64,000 nucleotides of DNA from Bradysia coprophila (lineage: Eukaryota; Arthropoda; Insecta; Diptera; Sciaridae), in contig NW_023503608.1 of assembly GCF_014529535.1 (NCBI RefSeq), positions 4,960,001 through 5,024,000 of the forward strand. Reading direction: 5' to 3'. The position numbers and the translations under genes were made by a program. Below are positions 31,813 through 42,885 of this stretch, piece by piece (the first letter of the stretch is position 1; each line of letters starts with the position of its first letter). The notes under the pieces are model-generated. The model saw nothing but the letters and a program-made list of their open reading frames with translations, had not been told where the DNA came from and searched no databases.

Positions 31813-34800
31813 TTCGTTTTTCGGTGAAATGTCGTTATTACGTTTCGTTCGGCACTACAATAACGACAACTGACGACCAAAATTGTGTTTAGTATTAATT
31901 AATGAGTGATGGACAAGCAATTGATACAGGGAAAATCAGCCCGTGTCAGGACAATTTATTGTGGATTCGATGTGATGGCCAAATCTAAGATCATCGAACA
32001 GTTCCTCAGTTTATACTTACCAAATTGAGGACTACATTCCTAAATTGAAGATGCAATTCGATAACTTTTGTTGACTTTTTTAACAAACTTTGGTATCACA
32101 ACTCACAAAATCTTTTGTAGTCCATAATAAATGATAGAGGGGGAAATATGAACAGAACATATCTATTCCTCTTCAGTACAACGGTACAGGCTGAGTCTTT
32201 GCTGTGCGAGCATGGCAGTCCACTGTCTTTGTTTAAATTTATCATTCTTCGATGAATATCGGGTGCGATCGACTCATATATCTATACTGAATAGACTGGA
32301 TCAATAATTATGTATAAGGCACGTAGACGTTGTGAAATTCCTGTGAAACAAACCCGTTCATTTTTTATTTGGAGAAAAACCATTCAGAAACGGCACCTAT
32401 TATCGAAAATAAAATGACGTGAAAATGAGTGATTGGCTACCGCTTCTTTATTATAGCCAAACGTAAAATGTTAAGGTAAATGAAGTAACAGATTTTATAT
32501 CAAACACTGACAATACTACTGATTATATGGCGATACGTTTGCCGTTTGTGAATGGTTCATTTTTCTTTTATAAACTTACGGAAAACGCGACATGTTTTTC
32601 CTTATCTTTTGTTGAAATATTTAATTTGATTATTTATCTGTGATAGTGATAACTGTATGTGTAAATGTACTGATCATTCGTATAATATATCATGTAAGAA
32701 TAGAATACTTGTTTCGGATATTGGAAATTGACAAAACTGAATCGATTCGGAATTTCCGTAAATTTCAATGTTAAACAGAAAAATTAAGTGTTGTCGATGG
32801 AAGTTGTAAACTTTGGGCGAGCGATTGCAATGCAATTTTTCTGAATTAATTTGGACAATTATTGGTGATGTTGAACTAAATCTGGTGATTGTGTTGCCTT
32901 CAAGAAATTTTTATTTTTGTATCGAAATTACGAACCAAAAAATTAATTCAGCATTTTGCAATAACCATGTTTAAAAGACATTTTTTAAATGTTCGAAAAC
33001 GAACTGAACATTTGGTCAAAGAACTATGCGTTGACTGACACTATAAATCAACTGTCGAAATGAGAAATGAAGTAAAAGATTTCGCTTCGATGTCTTAAAA
33101 ATTGTTAGATCAAAAGTAGAAATAGAGTCGATAATTACACCACTAATATATACCTCCCGTTTGTGAAAGCTTAAAGTCTCCATTTGCAAATCGTAAAAGT
33201 TGGAAAATTTGTGCTCAAGGATTTTTTCTAAATTCAATTCTGAGAAAGAAACATTTTTACTTGTACTAAGTTCCGGTTTCAAATGTCCTTGCAAACATAC
33301 ATTAAATTTTAGCCAACGCAATGTCGAATTTGAATTTGAATTTAAGGGGTAACTGTAATTGAATTCAACACTTACTGTAAAAATGTTTCACTATAATAAA
33401 CCCTATGAAAATTTTACCTTGTACAGCGCATAGGCGATGTTTAAGAACATTAAATTCTTTTAAAAAAATATTAAATTTTTAAAGCGTATTTCACTATATT
33501 TGCTCAAAAGATCCCTTATCAAGATACCTATGTTCGTTTTATGATTTTTTAAGTTGTTGATGTCCACGAGCCAACCTACTAACTTCGTATCATATTTTTA
33601 AACATTTTAACAAAAAGGAACAAAATTTTCGAATTATCGGGCATTTTTGGGAATGTTAAAAATTTAATTCCTTAAAATAGGTCCTCAGCTCAGCTCTGCT
33701 CTGTATACGTTTGATTTATAAGTCGAATGTAATCTTTCCTTTAACGCTACTTCCAGACCGTCTGTTCAAAGAACTTTGAAAACGATCGAAGGTTTGATTG
33801 TTTTTTAAATGAACAAAAGTCGAAACCGCACATTGATTTTTTAATAGTTTTTCGTTGAACGTTGGTAAGAATAAGGAGATTAGAAACAAAAGAAAATACT
33901 TCAAATCATAAAGATACACTTACCAGGTATGTCCAAATTAATTTCACGAAACAATTTGTAAACCGCTTCCACGTCCTTAAATTAGATTAAATGGAAAGAT
34001 AAATTTGTAAAAATGATTCGCATTTATTGTAGGTTGAATGTAAAGAACCTAAAAGAACCTAAAATAATAAATTCTAAAACATCGATTTCTCTTTTAATTC
34101 GTTCTTGACATATTAATGTAACACGTTGAATTTGCTGTAGTACTCGCTGATACTGACGTTCAATATCAAATTTAAACCAGGTGAGTGAAATACAAGTTGA
34201 CATTTATCTCCGAAGACCAGCAGCTTTACGGATGATACAGCAGCCATCCCATACAACATATTCCCGGAACAGTATTCGACTATCCCTTGGAAAATCAATT
34301 ACAGTTTTTAACATTCAAAAGTATCGACATATTATACATTTCTTATTTCTCCAACTTCTCTCATTTCTCCATAACGAGTATATGGAGAAATGAGAGAAGT
34401 AAGGAAAATATGAAATGTATAATATGTCGATACTTTTGCATGTTAAAAACTGTAGCACTTTTCGTTTAAGTTTCATGCAGTTGAGTTTTCGTTGTGAAAA
34501 AACTCGTTGCAACATTTCATAACGACCTCTCCAGTTAGCTGTGAACCATATAGTAATAGTCATAATGAGCAGTGTTACCTTACGATAATTGCACCGACTA
34601 GTAACTTGTTAGTATTTCCAGCGTAGCCACGATGAGAACGTTGGAGTAGGTCTTGGGAATCGGTTCCAAACTGCTTTCTCAGCTGGTTTGTAGTTCCCCA
34701 TTTGGCTGACACAATTCTATCAATAATCTAATCAAGGAATGCAAGTAGTATGCAGCCTTGACTTAATGCTGTGGAGATGTAAGTGCATTCTTCAGTTTGA

Positions 34801-34864
34801 AGGCACATTATCCACTTTCTGAAGGCACAATGTTCACATTCTGAACGCTACAAAATGTAACGCC
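31813..34864. other. Spacer, GGT to OAS-like gene
   Basis: About 3 kb, AT-rich. AATAAA at 32126-32131 is a candidate poly(A) signal for GGT. A long hairpin lies at 34301-34453 (separate entry). No frame here resembles a protein family. Confidence 0.5.
34301..34453. repeat. Long hairpin, two ~73-bp arms
   Basis: Arms 34301-34373 and 34381-34453 are inverted copies with few mismatches and only a 7-bp loop (ACAGTTTTTAACAT.. at one end, ATGTTAAAAACTGT at the other). It is either a MITE-like foldback element or a transcribed hairpin. It is 400 bp past the stop of the OAS-like gene, so it could lie in that transcript's 3' region. Confidence 0.75.
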
Positions 34865-37800
34865 TTAGACGCGATTTGGTTGATGAAGAAGACTCTTAAC
34901 CAAATCTTCATTATCAGTGACGCGCTGATCCAGAACTAACTGCTGGATTCGTTCCATTGTAAAAGCAGCACTTCTTTTTAGAGCTTGAATGTCATCGACT
35001 TTATCACACCAATATCCAGCGAAATTGTGGTACGGATTTACTGGATCGATGACCCGAGGCAATGCATGATTAGCGAGTTTATGATCCTTGGAAATGGCAC
35101 GGAAACTATTGAAGGATACGTCTAGTTTTTCAAAGTTCATGAGCTCCTCCAGAAAACGAATGAACGCCTTTAAGTATGGCATGTTTTTTCGGGCAGCATA
35201 CACGGCCACCAATTCGATGAAAGTGCTTGCTCCAGAAATATGGAAGTCTCTTCCGATCGCTTGGAACCAACACTTGGAAATGCGTGCCATCTCGTTGGCA
35301 AAACTTACTCGTGATTTCATGAAAAAAAGCGTAGATTCAGCTAGTGCACTGCTGTACTGGTAACAATTTTTGGCTGGATTTAGCTTGATTTGTTCAAGCA
35401 CTCCCATTTGCTGATGATGACGTTTCGAACGATGCTTCTTGAAATCCATCGCGAAGTTAGTGGCTAAAACCATTTCGCGGCCATTAATCTCAAAATTGAT
35501 CGATTTTTTATTCAGGTTGATTTCGAACGAGTTGAACGATTTTTTTACTGAAGCCTGATTGCAAATATCGTAAAATTCCCTTAAAATTCCTTCAAATGGA
35601 GGCAGGTGGCCGTTGATGAAGTAAACGCAATCAACATCCGATTGGATAGTGTTCGTTCTTTTCCCGAAACTTCCGGCAAAGAAAAATCGGTCGATTTTGT
35701 AGACGCTTTTCACTTTCAATATCTCGGCGATCTGTTTAAAATTTAAATTGGTTTTAAAGAAATTTTTTTCGTAAAATTTCGAAAATGTAAGCTAAATTTT
35801 TCTGAAAAGTTTTTAGGTGTGGCTGAGTGTCACTCTTATAGAATTTGATTGTTTTGCTATCTGTAATTGTCAGTATTACGGTTTTTTAAGACCCTTCGGA
35901 TATTGCAAATTGCAAATTTAGGCTTCAATAAAATTCTTATTTTTAAATCTCTGTCAAAGCACGTATTATATTCGAGCCCGCTGTATAACTTCCTTTCCAC
36001 ACTTTTTAACAGGGGCACAAATGCACGAATGCACGTAGGAAATTTCGGTCAGTGTGGAATCATTTTTCGGAAAGGTCATAGAATTTAGTGAGAAGGATTC
36101 TTTTGAAATACCACCTACCGAAATTGGACCCCGTTTCGTCTGAGATGGATATATATAGCGTTTGAAAGGCCGTGGCCTCAGGAATTCAAAACAGACTACA
36201 GATAGTCTCTAGCCAAAATTGCTTGCTGGTAGCAGGTCTTCAAAAGTGCCGATACCTGGGTATTTTTTGGACTCATTTTACGACCGTTAACAATTTGCAA
36301 ATTGGTTGTGAGTGTCAAGTACTTTCAGGGCATGCCTGGTTAGATAAACATATACTAACATATGTCAGAAAAAAATGATAAAGTTCCAAGTTTGGTGAAA
36401 GGAGTAAAAAGCTATGGCAGGTCTGTGCCGATAGTAATGGCTATTAATGTGCAACTTAACATGGTCTCTGTAACGTATACGCTATCCAAGCTTTCCATCA
36501 ATGTCTCATATGCCGCGTTTGTGATCGTGTGCATATGAAATTTTGACATTCAAAGTGTTCGTATACCCACATCCCACTACTAGAAAATTTTCGATCACGA
36601 TCACTAACATTCCAGACGAAATTGATCCGATTTCGGTAGGTGGTTTTTCAAAAGAATCCTCTGACAAATTTTTGAATTGTAACATTCGTAAAATCAGTTT
36701 TTTACCATGAAGCAATGACGGCTCATTTTTGTGAAAATTTACAATTTTAGATCATGGTGTAAATAAATGATTTTAAGATTGTCTCGACCAAAAATATGCC
36801 ACTAATTTGTCTAAAAATCCTATGCGAAACCATGGAATTTTTTCGTGCAAAATTAATATGGCGCCTACATTTTGTAAAATACAATTTTACTTTCTTCGGC
36901 AAAATTGTAGCAAATGATATACAGAACAATATTACCAAATTTTTTTTTTTACTTCGGAACATATTTAAGAAATTATTTAACTTTAACCTTAAATTTAAAA
37001 CATCAATTTGAAGAAAAGTCGGAAAAGTCTTAAACGATTTGGAAAATTCGGAAAATCTAACTGCACCAAAAAAAAACTTTGAACCTTTACCTTTAAAATG
37101 AGCTATCACACGTATCTCTCCGTTTCACACAGCCCTGTCAATAATTCGACAAAGACACCTCTGCATTTAAACTTTGAAGGGGTGGGGAGGGGAAGGACGA
37201 GGAGGAATTTTTTGTCTCTTCTTCAGAAAATTATTTCTTCGATGTACCCAACAACCTCCAATCACTCGTTTGTCGGAACTCGCTCGCTAAACGTTCCTTA
37301 ATAGAATTTGCGTTATCGACTACACTAATTTCTAAGGCGTTTTTAACTGACAGACCCATAGAACTAAATGAGATATTTTTGGCCAAGAGATTCTTCAAAT
37401 AATTTTTTCACCAAGATTCCATGACTTCTTAGACTCTTCGTTAGGATCATTTTTCAAAGATAAATTAGCAGTTTTTCACTTATATCTTATAGCTTTGCTC
37501 CTAGCATTGACAATCGTATGTCAGACGTTAAAAAGCATCGAAACTTTAATAGCATTTTCTGATATCAACAAATATTTTCTATCGGAAGGCATCGGTACTT
37601 TTTCATACCACAAAACCCGAAAAAATGACCCAAAAACTGTCGATGTATCTCTTAGGCAGTCATATAAAATGATTCGAATATGCTTCAGAAAGGTAATTTG
37701 GACTTTCGCCGTTGGAATTGCGGTCTTACATTTTCCAGAAATTAATAAAATTTTAATAAAATAATAAAATTAAAGTACCTCTGTTTTGAGCTAAAATTTA

Positions 37801-38668
37801 CACGAAACTGCTCACTTTCCTGACAACACCAAAAATATCACAACACAAGAGCGTATGAAAAACTGCCACTGATACGGTTGGAATTGCGGTTACAAATTTT
37901 TTAAATAAATCTTGAAATCTCACAAATGTTAAAAAACAAACTGCAATAGGTTTAAGCATTATCAAAATATAATAAAATGGCGTCACACTAAATCGAATCA
38001 TTTCCGAAAAATGATGTCAGTTCGATTAAAATGCTTCTATTAGTAAAGTGAAAATATGGGCAGCCAAATTTTTAATCCAAACAACGCACTGTCTAGCACC
38101 GAAGCTGACCTTGACGTCATTCAAATAACAGTGCGTCGATCCAAATAATAAAATAAATTTTTGATAATTTAAACGATTTCAGCCTGATTACCAGAGTATA
38201 CATTGTAGAAGTTGATTTCAGCAAATAAGTGACAGAAAATCTACATATTTTAGTCAATATTTTGTGTGTTCAAATTTAAATTATTGCGCTTTTCCGAATT
38301 TCCTAGTTGTTTCGAGTTGTGATCGTTGGATGCATAAAGTACCAATTGTTAAGAAGAATCATGTTGGAGTGTGTCTTAGGAGGAACAATTATGCCTCTTA
38401 ATACCCTCCCTGCCTAACCGCATAACTGACGAAAGTTCCATAGAATTTGGTTAATTTCATAAATTTAGCTCACATTTTCGTAATATAACTCTTTTTTACA
38501 ACATTTACTCACTTTTTGGGCGTAACTTGAACTTTCCCTTATGATATCTTCATCAGGTTTAATTTTCACCGACAATTCTAATAGAGCATGGTTCATGGCA
38601 TTGACCTGCTGTTTGAATTTATGAAACGCTTTGCTCTTGAATGTATTAATTTGATTTTTTGAAAACAT
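34865..38668 (-). CDS. 2'-5'-oligoadenylate-synthase-like nucleotidyltransferase
   Basis: Two coding exons in transcript order, 38668-38513 and 35731-34865, joined in phase 0 by a 2.8-kb GT-AG intron, giving 340 residues (OAS1-type enzymes are about 350-400). The nucleotidyltransferase fold is shown by AGSFGKRTNTIQSDVDCVYF: the GS motif at 72-73 and the two metal-binding aspartates at 84 and 86. The C-terminal OAS-type helical domain is shown by SKCWFQAI..STFIELVAVYAARK and by the family signature IDPVNPYHNFAG near 280-291 (DPADPT.N in vertebrate OAS). In OAS the third catalytic aspartate lies in a strand before PA; here the region reads NGREMVLATNFAMDF, where an aspartate is not clearly in register, so catalytic competence is uncertain. 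The family makes 2'-5'-linked nucleotides, or cyclic dinucleotides in cGAS-like relatives, on sensing RNA or DNA. The role in this animal is inferred only. Confidence 0.82.
36092..36662. repeat. Terminal-inverted-repeat element in the OAS-like intron (571 bp)
   Basis: The left end (GGATTCTTTTGAAA..ACCACCTACCGAAAT..TTTCGTCTG, 36093-36146) recurs inverted at 36612-36662 with a few mismatches, so the terminal repeats are about 50 bp. The interior does not code for a transposase. Probably a MITE. Confidence 0.65.
38084..38136. repeat. Short palindromic-ended element P, copy 1 (~53 bp)
   Basis: Ends ACGCACTGT and ACAGTGCGT are exact inverses. The interior AGCACCGAAGCTGACCTTGA is shared with copies at 63288-63472 and 63646-63693. 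Very small for a mobile element. Confidence 0.6.
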
Positions 38669-39714
38669 TGTTAACACTTCGATTGTTCAATTTGAACTGA
38701 CTGTATGACAATTTTCTTTCAAAAACGTTGGGTGTTTAATAATATTATACAAGCTAAAGATCTGCTTATATTTTTGTGAAACATTTAGATAAGTTATATA
38801 TACATAAATAATGCATAAAATGTTGTGAAGTGGTTATTTGTCTTCCACTCATTCGTTCACACGTTCGCAATATTTATAAATGTTTGTCATAACAAAAACG
38901 AAGTGGTACACAGACCGGACTAAACGGTCAGAGTAGTGTATTACATGTTCTTCTTATGTGAAAATTGTTGATCCCGGATATGAAAATGATGCTGCACAAG
39001 ATCCTTTTTAACAAACTGAAACAATACCCTCTCAATTGACTGAAATGAAAAATCAGTTCTTGAATGTGTGTGTGTGTGACGTTTTCGTTTACAGACAGTA
39101 AGGGTAGTAGGTTGTTTCAAAACCTTGAGTAAGGAAACTTGAATCCTGTCAAATTCAGTTGCTTGAAATGTGCGCGACATTTTTAAAATTATTATGTCTA
39201 CAATTTGAAAAGTAGATATAAACAGGATCGAATATTAGATTGGACTTGCCATAAAAATGGGTAAGATTGGAGTTCAAATCTAAATAATTTACTATTTCCT
39301 AAAACAACTGAGGTGAAAATTCATAACCGAAACTAAAGATTTTTCTTTACAAAGGAAGAAAACAGGAAATAGGAACTAGAGCAGTTTTTCTAAACAAAAA
39401 CAAAGGTGACAGTTCCGGGGAAAAAGCTTCTATTTTCTTCCCTCTCGAAACAAGGGGAGAAAATAGACAAACTTCAATCAAACGAAGCGTGAACCAAACA
39501 TCATTTTCTCACTGCCTTGTGAGTCGAAAATAAGGTTAATCACATCGCACAGATGAAATAGTTATTTGTTCACAGAGTGAAAACTAAGTTGATAATTTTA
39601 TTTCGTGAATGTGGATGTTGGGCCACATGTCACAAGTGAAAATGATTCTTACTTTTTCCCGAGCTCAACACAACGTTTTTCACAACAAAGACTATTGAAG
39701 TTTCAGCTGAGGTG

Positions 39715-39900
39715 AGAAAATGACTATCCGCTGCGAAAAGTGAACTTTCTCATGCCTCATTTGGATGACGTATGAAGGGTCTTTTTTCACTGGCTCACTG
39801 GTGGCTTTACTTTTCGTAGCTAGTGACGAAATGTAAGTGCAATTCATAACTGCTGACAAAAAGTGACGACCTTTCATCTCTAGTGACGAAAAGTAACAAG
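39715..39900 (-). repeat. Interspersed repeat family R1, copy C (inverted)
   Basis: Read on the minus strand it has CACTAGCTACGAAAAG, GCCACCAGTGAGCCAGTG, AAAAAAGACCCTTCATACGT, and AAAGTTCACTTTTCGCAGCG: the same order as copies A and B in the GGT intron, and uninterrupted. It serves as the reference for the insertion in copy B. Confidence 0.6.
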
Positions 39901-42101
39901 AACAAGAAAATATGCAAACAATATGCAACATTGCAACATACATATGAGTTGTATGCAGCTAGTTGTACGAATAACTCTTCTAGCCTGCGTTGTGAAAAAA
40001 AATATTTCTCTTCTCAAGTTAATTACCTGCTTCGGATTTAAGATGTCAAATTTCTTCGATGTAGAATATAAAAACTAATTTTTTACTGCTCACTTGAAAT
40101 TTTATCTAAATTATCTGCACATCCGGTTTGTGTTTTTCTTAAGTTATTATTAAAACATAAACAAAGTCTGCACTGTTCAAAGCCACCCATATAATAAATT
40201 TAGCAGAATAAGAGCACTCAAAAAAATATTGGGTCTTTCAATATTCCTTTTTTTTATTAAATGTTTATTTTGATGATTTGAAAGTTATGTACCGAGCAGA
40301 AGGCGTGGTACACAATCCAAATAGACTACACTAAAAAAAAATTTTAGTCTGTGGTACGGGTAGTGGTTTTCATGCTGGACAGAGAAAAATATTCCGTCTA
40401 ATATGAAAAATATTATTCGTACAGACTAAAAGTATTTTTTTGCGTATTCGATTCCAGACCTCACCCTCGGCTCTGTCTGGAAACTTCTCACACGCTAAAA
40501 AAGACTTTCAGTCGAAAAGTATAAAAAAGATATTTACGCTGCTAGAACTGTGAAACGGTATGTCGTATCGAGATGGAGTTGTTTACTACATCGAGCAGTC
40601 ACATTTCATTAAAGTTTCGATTTTATTCGCGCAAGTCAGTATAGTAAGCTCGTGATTCTATTATGAACTTAGGTTTCTGATGTTCTTTCATGTTGTTTTG
40701 ACCAAGGTAAATATATGGGCGGAGGTAATGCCATATATAACCGAATCTACCATTCTTTAAGATCAAAAAATTGCTTAGAAACCTTAGGCACAACATTTTG
40801 TAAAACACAAGTAAATCATAGTCAACCATTAAAAAAAAGGTCTCATTAGATCGAACTATTGTGCTAGGCCGCGCGTCTGAATAACATTACCTACACCCAT
40901 ATACCTTGGTTCTGACCATTGGACAATTATTAGTCAAAAATTAAATCAAAAATCTAAAAATCTCAAATTATCAAAATAATTGAAAATCCGTCATTCGGTA
41001 AGTCTCCGGATCGGTTCAAAAAAGTCAGCGAAAGTTGGCAACGTCAGGAAAAGTGACGAGTCAGAAAAATTTAAGTCACTTTCACTTTTTCTTGAGGAAA
41101 GAAAGTTTAACGAAAATTTTTGACACATTAATTGTTTCCTGCAGCTCCCACAGTCGCGTCTTTGATTATATATAGTCTCGTACAATATTTTTAACCTTTT
41201 ACGTACGGCTATGTCATCTCTTTGACGGAGATGACTAAAATGAAGGCACAGTTGTATTCAGTTGCTTTTTGCTTTTATAACAGAAATATAAGAGACCAAA
41301 ATTTGAAGTAGTAGATGCTTTTGCATTTTAAAAAGTTTGATTAGAGGCTTTAACATTTGAATTAACAGATTTAATGTTCATAAACATACGTACGCCGTAC
41401 GGTAAAGGTTAATATGTTGCTTTTCATTTTGATTTTCCCTGATGATAAAACAAAACCTATGAAAAGTTAACTTGAAATTTATCTAAGGTTTCGGAACAAC
41501 TCATATCATTTGCAATTTACAGGCAACTTTAGCTCAACCTTAGCTCAACTTTACCTCTAACGAACCGCTATATCGCCTTCTTTCGACAACGATGACAAAA
41601 ATGAATAATTAGCTCTACTGCCAATATTAATTTACGTATCTGTTGTGGACGGGAGATTTTAGGCAATTTTGCGAGTTGACAAACGAAAATGCCTAAAGTC
41701 AACAAGTATACACCTTTTAAACTTTTCATGCCGATGCACAGCACAGCTACTAGCATGAACACTGTCACTTACGGCTATTCATCTGTTATCCATAACGACA
41801 ACAAAAATAATGACAAGGTCTGGGTTATATGGTCCTTTATACGTATAGTAAAATGCATGTTAAAAAAATTGAAGTACAAGATTTTAAATCATAAGATTAA
41901 AATACTTTTTCGCAATTCCGGTCTATAATCATCACCTTTCCATGCATCCATTTAATGTCGTTTTGAAGGTATTTATTTCACTGTATTCCCGGACACAGCG
42001 CAATATGAAGTTTTTTTCGCACGCAGTGCGTTATCAGCTTTTTTTTCGCACGCTAAAGAACCTATTACCTTCAACGAAGGCTAAATTTTTATAAATAAAA
42101 A

Positions 42102-42187
42102 TCTTGCATTGACCAGAAATCGAACCCCCGACACCAAAAGGTTTTTGAGCACAAAGCAGAGACTTTAGCCATTCGGCTATAGAGTCA
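42102..42187 (-). ncRNA. tRNA-like segment: SINE head or tRNA pseudogene
   Basis: On the minus strand it has an A-box-like TAGCCGAATGG with a possible D-stem (AGCC/GGCT), a B-box GGGTTCGATTTC, and a long region between them as in Ser/Leu tRNAs. The anticodon stem does not pair properly and the acceptor stem pairs only partly, so it is not a functional tRNA. The flanking sequence down to about 42000 may be the SINE body. I infer a tRNA-derived SINE; a lone decayed tRNA is the alternative. Confidence 0.5.
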
Positions 42188-42885
42188 CACAATTATACCG
42201 AACGTATTGTTGAAGCGTATATACTAAGCATTGACTACTCGATTTCATTCAACGCGTCTCTTTACATCACATTGCAATGTGTATTATAATGCAGCCTTCT
42301 TGATCGTTCAAATGAATTTCTGTATACACAAGAATTTTAGAACAAAATGTAGGACATGTTTTGCATTGGAAAGGTGATTATGGCCCGAAATTGCGAAAAA
42401 CGTTGTATCTACCACGGTAGGTATGCCGGTATTTTTTCGCACTAGATGTCGATTGTCGACCCGAGGCGAAGCCTACCTTGGTAGATAAATAACTATTATC
42501 GATGGACGTAATAGACTTACTTCGTTCGGGCTACAACTCGCGAAATTGCCTAAAATCTAGCGTCCACAATAAATACGTAAATAACTATTTATCGATAGAA
42601 GTAATAGACCCGATAATAATACTGGTAATATGTTTGCCATCTATAACAGGTTAAAATATATGAAGTGAAAGAGCAGGTACGTTGAAAATAATAGTTAAGG
42701 ACCTTACTAACTCATGCAGCGCTTATTGTGCACGATATTCTCATATAATGACGGATTGAAATTTGTTTTTCGACCCACTCGTTCAGTAAATTGAAGTCTA
42801 TCAAGATAGATAGATAGAATAAGTGGGTGGCTTTTACGCCTGCACCTAAGCCTCAGATGGGCCTGTTGTGCGTACCCACGGTCGT

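Larger units (their letters stand above)
35732..38512 (-). other. Intron of the OAS-like gene
   Basis: 2.8 kb with donor GTGAGT and acceptor TTTAAACAG (minus strand). It contains two transposon-like inserts, 36092-36662 and 38084-38136. No exon-like frame with matching phase was found inside it. Confidence 0.65.
38669..42800. other. Spacer, OAS-like gene to retrotransposon
   Basis: About 4.1 kb with no supportable gene. It contains repeat copy C (39715-39900), a small hairpin at about 39425-39475 (CTATTTTCTTCCCT / GGGGAGAAAATAG), several scattered copies of a TCGACAACGATGACAAAAATGA-like word (near 41585 and 41795; also near 57450), and the tRNA-like segment at 42102-42187. Confidence 0.5.

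Noticed and set aside
33016-33321. 101-codon minus-strand frame between GGT and the OAS-like gene
   Set aside because: AT-rich chance frame with no motif, signal peptide or partner exon.
35088-35363. Plus-strand 91-codon frame within the OAS-like exon
   Set aside because: It is antisense to a frame with recognisable motifs and has no features of its own.
41689-41928. 79-codon frame in the spacer before the retrotransposon
   Set aside because: It has low complexity with many Lys/Ile/Asn, no splice context and no known domain, and it includes a dispersed repeat word.
42102-42187. Functional tRNA-Ser
   Set aside because: The anticodon stem does not pair and the acceptor stem is mostly mismatched. 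Only the internal promoter boxes are convincing.
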